Assembly (NCBI GenBank): GCA_017353815.1
Contig: JAFMSB010000089.1
Coordinates: 1 to 6,832, forward strand
Source: Methylocapsa sp.
Lineage (GTDB): Bacteria; Pseudomonadota; Alphaproteobacteria; Rhizobiales; Beijerinckiaceae
Direction of reading: 5' to 3'
Length of the DNA: 6,832 nucleotides
How positions within the stretch are numbered: the first letter of the stretch is position 1; every line of letters starts with the position of its first letter. The notes under the pieces are model-generated. The model saw only the letters and a program-made list of their open reading frames with translations, ran no database searches and was not told the DNA's origin. The translations under genes and the position numbers were made by a program. This document shows, piece after piece, positions 1-4,898 of the stretch.

Positions 1-171
1 GCGCGGGATGTGAAGTCCCAGCAGGCCCGCATCGGCCAACGCGTGCAGGCCGTGAGCCGGCCATTCCGCCTCTCGATCCACTCGTTCGGCGTTAGGAGCT
101 AGTGCCGCGGCCGCTATCTGTGCAGATTTTTTCTGCAGAAGGGTATTGGCGGGCGGGGATATCTCATTCAT
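1..171 (-). CDS. Acyl-CoA dehydrogenase family protein, N-terminal fragment (runs off left edge)
   Basis: Reading the minus strand from an ATG at 171-169 gives 57 uninterrupted codons to the window edge. Residues of about 8-57 resemble the N-terminal alpha-helical domain of acyl-CoA dehydrogenases: an amphipathic Ala-rich helix, then the 'ERVDREAEWPAHGLHALADA' stretch followed by GLLGLHIPR. In this family the segment precedes the flavin- and substrate-binding core. These enzymes oxidise acyl-CoA thioesters to 2-enoyl-CoA using FAD and pass electrons to ETF; which acyl-CoA is used cannot be told from this part. The start is supported by a purine-rich GGAGAGGA seven bases before the ATG. The gene follows the metE-like gene on the same strand, but the gap of over 400 bases contains its own promoter-like signals, so it is probably transcribed separately. 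The family call is good; the catalytic region lies outside the window. Confidence 0.8.
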   Translation of the reverse strand, partial: MNEISPPANTLLQKKSAQIAAAALAPNAERVDREAEWPAHGLHALADAGLLGLHIPR

Positions 172-178
172 GCGTCCG

Positions 179-186
179 TCCTCTCC
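179..186 (-). promoter_or_regulatory. Ribosome binding site of the acyl-CoA dehydrogenase
   Basis: Reading the minus strand, GGAGAGGA lies seven bases before the ATG at 171. It is a strong Shine-Dalgarno match at good spacing and is what fixes the start of this edge gene. Confidence 0.65.
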
Positions 187-213
187 AACGAGGCAGCGCG
201 GCTGTGCCGTGCG

Positions 214-240
214 CGGGGGTCGTAAGCGCGCGAACCCCCG
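214..240 (-). promoter_or_regulatory. Stem-loop in the leader of the acyl-CoA dehydrogenase gene
   Basis: A perfect 7-bp inverted repeat, CGGGGGT at 214-220 and ACCCCCG at 234-240, encloses a 13-base loop. If the promoter at 255-284 is used, the transcript would start near 248 and this hairpin would sit almost at the 5' end of the leader, about 42 bases before the start codon. It has no U-tract after it, so it is not a typical intrinsic terminator. An RNA-stability or control role is inference. Confidence 0.4.
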
Positions 241-287
241 TCGATCCGCACAAAATCATACGTCGTCGAAGGACACGAACGCAACCC
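240..287. repeat. Imperfect direct repeat, copy A (overlaps promoter)
   Basis: Copy A begins GTCGATCCGCACAAAATCA at 240-258 and ends ACGCAACCC at 279-287. The corresponding ends of copy B at 308-350 are GTCGATTCGCATGAAATCA, matching at 16 of 19 positions, and an identical ACGCAACCC. The interior is less conserved and about five bases longer in copy A. Copy A includes the -10-like TATGAT read on the minus strand. Confidence 0.55.
255..284 (-). promoter_or_regulatory. Putative sigma70-type promoter for the acyl-CoA dehydrogenase
   Basis: On the minus strand, TTGCGT at 284-279 is followed after 18 bases by TATGAT at 260-255, which matches five of six bases of TATAAT. The -35 element is weak (TTG only). 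The predicted leader is about 77 bases. The promoter lies within the proximal copy of the imperfect direct repeat described separately. This is a sequence match only. Confidence 0.4.
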
Positions 288-307
288 TCATAACTTCACC
301 CGTGGAT

Positions 308-350
308 GTCGATTCGCATGAAATCACGAGGGGAAAACAGGACGCAACCC
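308..350. repeat. Imperfect direct repeat, copy B
   Basis: This is the second copy of the repeat starting at 240, shifted by 63-68 bases and in the same orientation. It keeps the TTGCGT (minus strand, 347-342), but where copy A reads CGTATGATTTT on the minus strand, copy B reads CGTGATTTC. It has therefore lost the good -10 element. It may be an old local duplication of a promoter or operator segment. Confidence 0.55.
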
Positions 351-360
351 CTTGCAAATG

Positions 361-381
361 ATCTGAAATCCGATTTCGGAT
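361..381. promoter_or_regulatory. Near-perfect 21-bp palindrome, candidate operator
   Basis: The arms ATCTGAAAT (361-369) and ATTTCGGAT (373-381) are reverse complements at eight of nine positions and surround CCG. The size and symmetry are like a site for a dimeric repressor such as a TetR-type regulator, about 80 bases upstream of the putative promoter of the acyl-CoA dehydrogenase. No regulator gene is in the window, so the operator role is inference. Confidence 0.4.
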
Positions 382-600
382 GCACGCAAACTGCGCCAGA
401 ACCTCATTAAGAGTTTGCTGACACCCGCCTCCCGATCAAGGCGGCTCGTTTCCCTTCCCTGCGTTCGCGGGGGCCCGTGCGCTCCGCCCACTTCGCAGTC
501 ACCAGCGTTTCCGCGTTCACGCGTCAGCCGCCGCTCGTCCTCCGCGCAGCATCTCAGCATCGATCCGATCCGTCTTGGCCGATCTCATTCAAAACCCACC
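382..600. other. Non-coding stretch between the metE-like gene and the regulatory repeats
   Basis: I see no supportable gene here. A 78-codon minus-strand reading frame covering 324-560 has an Arg-rich composition and no family resemblance, and it crosses the palindrome and part of the repeat, so I regard it as chance. No hairpin followed by a T-run is visible after the stop codon of the metE-like gene at 601. Confidence 0.5.
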
Positions 601-1692
601 TCAAGCTGGACGGGCTCCGCCGCAAGGTGATTGCCGCAAGGCCTCAGCGGCAAGCTGAGTGCCAACCACCCTTGCATGTATCTTGGCAAACGCGACGTCA
701 CGGCCCCTTGATGTATCATCCCCAAACGGTGAGAATCCACAATCATCCGTTGTGCCGAGTTGCCCCACAGGGAGGTATTCGGCTGCTTTCAATACGCGAT
801 CGCGCACCTGCTCAGGAGTTTCGACGCTCTTGCTGAGCACATCGATGACGCCAACGAATACTCGTTGACCGGGAGCGATCGACTCACTGATGACGCGCAG
901 GGCCCGCTCAGGATTCCGTTCACTCGCAAGTTGAACGTAAAAGTTCCCGACTTTCAAATCGAAGAGGCTGGGCAGAAGCTCAGCGTAATCCACATCCGCA
1001 CTATGGGTCGAGTCACGGTCGCCACCAGGACACGTATGGATCCCGATGCGCTGCTGTTGTTCGGTCGTGAAGTGCTCGAGTACGCGGTTGTTGAGGTCAA
1101 TGAATTGCCGCAGCAGCCGCTTCGATGGGTCTAGTTTCAGGGCAAGCCGCCCTTCGGTAAAGTCGATCTGTACTTTGTGGGCCCCGCCTTCGAGACAGCC
1201 TCGGATGTCTGCAACTGCTTCGGCAACCAAATCCTCAAGAAAGGCATCTTTTGAGTAGCCATCAATGCCTTGCGGTGGATAAAGCAGGCTGAGCGCCGAC
1301 GCGGAAATGACCGCCTGCTTGAGCGGAATATTGGTCAAGGGGAGTGCCAACTTAAGATAATGATCAGCGCGCCTTCGATAGCTGAATGGACCGACAGTCA
1401 ATCGTGGTAGCTGACGGGTGTGGCCGTCCGCAAACGTAATGATCAGACCGTCAGAGGCCATGGTTTCGAGCCCGTGAAGCGGATACGCGACGAAGCTTGG
1501 CTTGGCCTGCTCACCATCAGTGATCACGGGCGACCCAGTCGCCTCAAAACGCCGGATTGTATCGTAGAGAGCCCGCGCATACAGCTTGTCCAAAGACGTC
1601 TGGTCAAGTCGCCCCGCGCCAAACTCATCGACTGCTTTGACCAAGTATTGAGGGCGCGGGATACTGCCGATCGGTTCGGTGGGTATAGACAT
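601..1692 (-). CDS. MetE C-terminal-domain-like zinc thiol methyl/alkyltransferase (cobalamin-independent methionine synthase II family)
   Basis: This 363-residue protein matches only the C-terminal TIM-barrel half of MetE, not the 750-residue two-domain enzyme. It opens with the 'PTEPIGSIPRP' motif (4-14), has a VQIDFTEGRLALKLDP strand (174-189), and carries the zinc-thiolate pattern H219-x-C221 with a late cysteine C318 in TDDCGFSPF. The third zinc ligand of MetE, a glutamate, seems to be Gln254 in 'FYVQLASE', with Glu257 nearby. Family members activate a thiol on zinc and move a methyl or alkyl group; examples are short methionine synthases and epoxyalkane:coenzyme M transferase. The substrate cannot be decided here. 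I start at ATG 1692, since a GTG at 1722 adds ten poor residues and has no ribosome binding site, while ATG 1692 has a modest AAGG eight bases upstream. The gene stands alone, with IS debris upstream and an acyl-CoA dehydrogenase downstream. Confidence 0.85.
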   Translation of the reverse strand: MSIPTEPIGSIPRPQYLVKAVDEFGAGRLDQTSLDKLYARALYDTIRRFEATGSPVITDGEQAKPSFVAYPLHGLETMASDGLIITFADGHTRQLPRLTVGPFSYRRRADHYLKLALPLTNIPLKQAVISASALSLLYPPQGIDGYSKDAFLEDLVAEAVADIRGCLEGGAHKVQIDFTEGRLALKLDPSKRLLRQFIDLNNRVLEHFTTEQQQRIGIHTCPGGDRDSTHSADVDYAELLPSLFDLKVGNFYVQLASERNPERALRVISESIAPGQRVFVGVIDVLSKSVETPEQVRDRVLKAAEYLPVGQLGTTDDCGFSPFGDDTSRGRDVAFAKIHARVVGTQLAAEALRQSPCGGARPA

Positions 1693-1751
1693 GATGGAAC
1701 CTTGGCGCCATTCGTTGGTCACAAGAAAAGCAACCTATTGTGCCCGCGGCT

Positions 1752-1781
1752 GTAGTGCAACGCCAAACACCCGAGCGTCAA
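1752..1781 (-). promoter_or_regulatory. Possible promoter of the metE-like gene
   Basis: On the minus strand a good -35 element, TTGACG at 1781-1776, is followed after 17-18 bases only by a poor -10 (GCACTA or CACTAC). GGTGTTTG occurs twice on this strand, at 1811-1804 and 1771-1764, 40 bases apart; one copy lies in the spacer and one upstream of the -35. The two copies could be activator or repressor half-sites, but the match is weak. Confidence 0.25.
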
Positions 1782-1821
1782 GACACTCTCTTCCAGCGCG
1801 GGTCAAACACCGCAGTAAACC

Positions 1822-1845
1822 GGTTCTGCCTCAATTCCTTTTGCG
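1822..1845. repeat. Putative terminal inverted repeat of the ISL3 remnant
   Basis: The stretch begins GGTTCTGCCTCAATTCC and lies eight bases beyond the transposase stop codon. It resembles the GGTTCTTCCTCA-type ends that I recall for ISL3-family elements. The call depends on that recollection and on position; the partner repeat is absent. Confidence 0.4.
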
Positions 1846-1852
1846 AAGGCGC

Positions 1853-2341
1853 CTAGAAAGGCAACATTCGTGCACGCAGAAGTTCTGGGCCGGCCGGGCC
1901 ATACATTGCCCGTTTAAGAGCCTTTAGATGGTTTATCTGTCCTTCCGCTTGGCCATTGCTCCAGGTCTCCGCGATCACGTTTCTGATTGCGTCGATATCT
2001 CTCCGCAATGTGCATGCAAACCGCTGCATTGCATAGAGGCCGGATTGATGCGCGTCCTTCAGCAAGACGCCGAGCTTTGCGACATTCTTGCTCCGAAAAA
2101 TGCCTCGAAAGCGCATGGCCAGGCGGCGCATGGCGGCGAATTCCGGCCATTCACTTTTGAGCGCGTCAACCTTCACCCCATGATTGTCTGTAAACAACCC
2201 GCGCGGCTTGATGCAGAGCGCCGCCGCAACGATCAGTAGAATCGAGCGTCCAGTCGCCGGATCGAGGGTCTTCATCTCAAGAATAGGCGGGGCTGGGCCG
2301 AGCTTGACAGGCGACGGCAGCTTTCGCGTCTTTGAGTTCAC
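1853..2341 (-). pseudogene. Truncated ISL3-family transposase (C-terminal remnant)
   Basis: The readable frame gives 162 residues. From about residue 47 it resembles the C-terminus of ISL3 transposases: the helical EWPEFAAMRRLAMRFRG region (64-80), GLYAMQRFACTLRRDIDAIRN (101-121), and the signature SNGQAEGQINHLKALKRAMYG (128-148). Glu133 of that signature is, in this family, the likely last acidic residue of the DDE triad. ISL3 transposases are usually about 400-550 residues, so the zinc-finger/helix-turn-helix N-terminus and the first two catalytic aspartates are gone. Residues 1-46 do not look like the family, and an in-frame stop lies directly before the GTG at 2341, so the apparent start is probably not a real one. 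The product ends at MLPF, close to the inverted-repeat-like end. A non-functional relic with good family confidence. Confidence 0.75.
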
Positions 2342-2705
2342 TCATTCAACGACGAACCGAAGAAGCTTGCTGAGGCCGCCGAAAGGCCGCAAGAGCCGTG
2401 CTCTCCGCTCCATCAAATGAGACTAACGCAAATGTCAAAACGGCACCGTCTTGCTCAACCCCGTGTTGGCTTGGATCCGGAGATGGTGTGTTTCGATTAG
2501 CCGCCTGCGCACGGCGTCGGTGTCAGCGATTTTTCCCTCAGGACAGGTGAGCGGCAGCGGCAGATAAGGCAGAGATTTCTTCGCAACAGTCCCTTTCAAA
2601 ACTCCTCTTGTCACGCTTGCCGGAAGTGGCGGGATGCCCGGCTTGAGTCCGCGATGTGCTACATAGCAGGGATTGGCGGGTCGGCTGAGCTAATGAGCGC
2701 ACGGC
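2342..2705. other. Intergenic stretch between the IS remnant and xth
   Basis: There is no confident gene in these 364 bases. It contains one weak minus-strand frame (2435-2614, listed separately) and a 23-codon frame ending at the edge of the transposase remnant. A perfect TTGACA at 2438-2433 on the minus strand lacks a convincing -10 partner. After the xth stop at 2706 I see no hairpin with a T-run, only GC-rich inverted segments near 2618-2643. Confidence 0.5.
2435..2614 (-). CDS. Possible small hypothetical protein or gene fragment
   Basis: From a GTG at 2614 the minus strand is open for 59 codons, containing 'KKSLPYLPLPLTCPEGK' and 'DAVRRRLIETHHLRIQ'. The frame continues open upstream, without an ATG, to a stop at 2692-2690. 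I do not recognise the sequence. The latter part reads like genuine protein with a charged helix, so it may be the tail of a gene broken by the neighbouring IS, or chance. AGAGGAG lies inside the frame just before a TTG at 2599, but too close for a normal ribosome binding site. Low confidence. Confidence 0.2.
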   Translation of the reverse strand: MTRGVLKGTVAKKSLPYLPLPLTCPEGKIADTDAVRRRLIETHHLRIQANTGLSKTVPF

Positions 2706-3482
2706 CTACATCAGCTCGATTTGCACTGGCACGTGGTCGGAGGGCTTATCCTCGCCGCGCCTTTCCCGGTCGATTACGGCACCGGCCAGCCGGTCGGCCG
2801 CGCGCGGCGACAGAAGAAGATGATCGATGCGGATGCCCTTGTTGCGCTGCCAGGCGCCGGCTTGATAATCCCAGAAAGAATAGAGCGCGGGTTCGTCGCT
2901 TGTTGCGCGCAGGGCGTCAGTCAGTCCAAGATTGAGAAGGCAGCGATAGCGCGCGCGCGTCTGCGGCAAAAAAAGCGCGTCGCCTTCCCAGGCCGCCGGA
3001 TCGTAGCAGTCCCGCGGCTCGGGGATCACATTGTAATCTCCGGCAAGAACAAAAACCTCTTCCTGCGCCAACAGGCTTTTCGCATGCGCAATGAGCCGCT
3101 CCATGAAGGCGAGCTTATAGGCGTATTTCTCGGTTTGCGGCGGGTTGCCGTTGGGGAGATAAATCGAGGCTACGCGCACGATGCCATCGCCGTAAGGAAT
3201 GACAGCCTCGATATAGCGCGCCTGCTCGTCGTTTGGGTCTCCCGGAAGGCCCGGCGCCGCCTCGATTGGCGCCTTCGAAAGGATAGCGACGCCATTAAAG
3301 CCTTTTTGCGCGTGAACGGCGGCATTATAGCCTTCGGCCTCGACCTCGGCGTAGGGAAAGGCTTCCGCGACGCATTTCAGCTCCTGGAGACAGAGAACAT
3401 CGGGCCTTGCCTCGCGCAAATAGCGCAAAAGATGTTCCGTCCGCTGCCGCACCGAATTGACGTTCCAGGTCGCGACGATCAC
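2706..3482 (-). CDS. xth: Exodeoxyribonuclease III / AP endonuclease
   Basis: This 258-residue protein belongs to the ExoIII branch of the exonuclease-endonuclease-phosphatase superfamily and has the usual length. It cuts DNA at abasic sites and removes 3'-blocking groups and 3' nucleotides during base excision repair in the cytoplasm. All expected active-site residues can be placed: N7 in TWNVNS, metal-binding E34 in LQELK, Y108 in IYLPNG, D149 and N151 in GDYN, D220 in RIDHLL, and the D249-H250 pair in KPSDHVP. The start is a GTG at 3482 that overlaps the TGA of the upstream monooxygenase gene as GTGA. The product starts directly with MIVATWNVNS, as expected for the family, so this start is firm. 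The overlap implies translation coupled to the upstream gene on one transcript. The product appears intact. Confidence 0.95.
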   Translation of the reverse strand: MIVATWNVNSVRQRTEHLLRYLREARPDVLCLQELKCVAEAFPYAEVEAEGYNAAVHAQKGFNGVAILSKAPIEAAPGLPGDPNDEQARYIEAVIPYGDGIVRVASIYLPNGNPPQTEKYAYKLAFMERLIAHAKSLLAQEEVFVLAGDYNVIPEPRDCYDPAAWEGDALFLPQTRARYRCLLNLGLTDALRATSDEPALYSFWDYQAGAWQRNKGIRIDHLLLSPRAADRLAGAVIDRERRGEDKPSDHVPVQIELM

Positions 3483-4759
3483 GCCCGTGCTCCCCTCTCC
3501 GCCGCCGCTGCGGCCGGAAAGGCCTGCGGCAGTGGCGGCTCCTGCATGAGCCGCGGCAGAGTGCCGTGCGGAAGCACCCCCTCGCGCATCAACGCGCGCC
3601 GCAGCGGACCAATCATCGAAAATGCCGCCACCGTGGCGCCTCGTATCAGCCCGGCCGGAATATTGTTGAAAAGCAAAGAGCGGTTGAGGAAATCGATGCC
3701 GTTCGTGCGAATAAACACATCGGCTCGCCGCGCTTCCTCATAAGCCTTCATCGTCTGGGCCGAGCCGATATCCTCGCCCAGCACGCGCGCGTCCTCGACG
3801 ATTTCGGCAAGCGCTGCGGCGTCGCGCAGACTCAAATTTAGCCCCTGGGCCGCAAGCGGCGGAAAAATATGCGCCGCCTCGCCAAGGAGCGCGATGCGGC
3901 GGCAGGCGAGGCGGCTGGCGCTCATTCCAACCATCGGAAAAAAGCCGCAGGGGCCGTCGATCGCCATCGGGCCGAGCAGAGAGTTGACCTCCTCCTCGAT
4001 CTCGCGCGCCATTTTCGCACTCGAAAGCCCGCGCCGGCGCTCGGCCGCCTCGCGGCTCATGAGCCAGACGAGGCTCGACCGGTTGGGCTTGCCGGGGAGC
4101 GGGCGAAGCGGAACGAGCGTGCACGGGCCGGAGCGCGTATGGAATTCGGTCGAGATATTTAAGTGGGACTTTTTGTGCGACAAAAGCGCGGTATAGGCGG
4201 TTTGCGGATAGGTCCAGCTCCGCGTGCCGATGAAAGCTTTGGATCTTGCGAGCGAATTGCGCCCATCGGCCGCCGCCAAAAGAGCCGCCGTGATTTCTTG
4301 GCCATCCGCGAGCGTTGCGCGCACCGCGTCATCATCGAAGTTGATATTGCCGATTAGCCCCTCGTGCAAAGTCAAATTCGGCGTCCCGGCGGCGATCCCG
4401 GCGAGGCCATCGACGAGGACATCGTTCTCGACGTTTTCGCCGAATTCGGAAAGGCCGATCTCGGCCGCCGCAAAGGACAGTGTCGGCGCCGGAAAGCGCG
4501 CGCCTGTCGCATCGATCACGGTGATCTTGGCAATCGGCGCGGTCTTGCCGCGGAAATGCTGCCAAACGCCAAGGGCCCTGTAGAACCGCAGTGAGGCCTC
4601 AAAAAGGGCAACCGTGCGCCCATTGGCGCGCCGGTCGACGGGACCGGCGCAAACGACCGAAAACCCGGCATGCGCTAGCGCCAGCGCGGCGGAAAGGCCG
4701 GCCGCGCCCGCGCCTGCAACAAGGATATCGGCTTTCGCGGAGGAAGCTGCTATTGGCAT
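3479..4759 (-). CDS. UbiH/UbiF/VisC/COQ6-family FAD-dependent monooxygenase
   Basis: At 426 residues this has the length and order of motifs of class A flavin hydroxylases that hydroxylate the aromatic ring in ubiquinone biosynthesis. The FAD-binding Rossmann motif GAGAAG is at 16-21. The middle motif DGRNS is at 165-169. The second FAD motif, GEAAHIFPPLAAQGLNLSLRD at 293-313, has the family's QGLNL. It carries Glu294 where the textbook motif has Asp (GDAAH), a variant I recall as common in alphaproteobacterial relatives. Which ring position is hydroxylated cannot be told, since alphaproteobacteria use several paralogues of this family, so I give no symbol. The start at ATG 4759 puts the Rossmann strand near residue 12, as usual, although the ribosome binding site is weak. 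The stop overlaps the GTG start of xth by four bases, making a two-gene operon. An Ala-rich tail follows a hydrophobic stretch at about 380-395. Confidence 0.9.
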   Translation of the reverse strand: MPIAASSAKADILVAGAGAAGLSAALALAHAGFSVVCAGPVDRRANGRTVALFEASLRFYRALGVWQHFRGKTAPIAKITVIDATGARFPAPTLSFAAAEIGLSEFGENVENDVLVDGLAGIAAGTPNLTLHEGLIGNINFDDDAVRATLADGQEITAALLAAADGRNSLARSKAFIGTRSWTYPQTAYTALLSHKKSHLNISTEFHTRSGPCTLVPLRPLPGKPNRSSLVWLMSREAAERRRGLSSAKMAREIEEEVNSLLGPMAIDGPCGFFPMVGMSASRLACRRIALLGEAAHIFPPLAAQGLNLSLRDAAALAEIVEDARVLGEDIGSAQTMKAYEEARRADVFIRTNGIDFLNRSLLFNNIPAGLIRGATVAAFSMIGPLRRALMREGVLPHGTLPRLMQEPPLPQAFPAAAAAERGARA

Positions 4760-4898
4760 GCGGGCCTAATTAAACCAGATTTGCCTGATTGGCGAATGAG
4801 ACACAGGGCGGCTCCGGCCCTTGCCGCTGCGATCCAAATGGCGCGCGTGCCAGCTTAGGGCTTGAGGCAGCGGCATAAGCCAAGGCTTCGTCAAATCG
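4760..4898. promoter_or_regulatory. Divergent promoter region between the monooxygenase and BatA-like genes
   Basis: These 139 bases must drive the ubiH-family/xth operon leftward and probably the BatA-like gene rightward. On the minus strand TTTAAT at 4774-4769 is a fair -10 element, nine bases before the ATG, but its -35 (TTCGCC region) is poor and the leader would be very short. On the plus strand I see no good promoter, only TTGCCG at 4821 and TTGAGG at 4862 without convincing -10 partners. A small palindrome, AAGCCAAGGCTT, spans 4877-4888. Confidence 0.3.

Larger units (their letters stand above)
1822..2341 (-). mobile_element. ISL3-family insertion sequence remnant (one end retained)
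   Basis: A decayed IS inserted upstream of the metE-like gene. It holds the 3' part of an ISL3 transposase gene plus an end resembling ISL3 terminal inverted repeats: GGTTCTGCCTCAATTCC starting at 1822, outside the transposase stop codon as expected. I could not find a matching inverted repeat on the other side up to 2705, and no 8-bp target duplication is evident. The other end and most of the transposase gene are therefore missing, and the left boundary given is only where recognisable sequence stops. It cannot move by itself. Confidence 0.6.

Noticed and set aside
324..560. A 78-codon minus-strand frame in the gap between the metE-like and acyl-CoA dehydrogenase genes.
   Set aside because: It has no family resemblance and an Arg-rich composition, and it runs through the palindrome and part of the direct repeat.
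631..653. A perfect 7-bp inverted repeat (TTGCCGC and GCGGCAA) with a 9-base loop near the 3' end of the metE-like gene, considered as a terminator.
   Set aside because: It lies inside the coding sequence and no T-run follows it in the direction of transcription. It is likely due to codon content.
1693..1722. A GTG start at 1722 for the metE-like gene, adding ten residues.
   Set aside because: It has no ribosome binding site, and the added residues do not look like the family. The ATG at 1692 leads directly into the conserved N-terminal motif.
2410..2438. A perfect TTGACA on the minus strand as a promoter upstream of the transposase remnant.
   Set aside because: Only poor -10 candidates (TTGATG or TGATGG) lie at 16-17 bases, and it overlaps the end of another open frame.
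2618..2643. GC-rich inverted segments downstream of xth, considered as an intrinsic terminator.
   Set aside because: The stem is short with a large loop, and no T-run follows on the minus strand.
2721..3743. A 340-codon plus-strand open frame opposite xth and the end of the monooxygenase gene.
   Set aside because: It is antisense to two well-supported genes, is rich in Arg, Ala and Gly without domains, and arises from G/C-biased third positions on the other strand.
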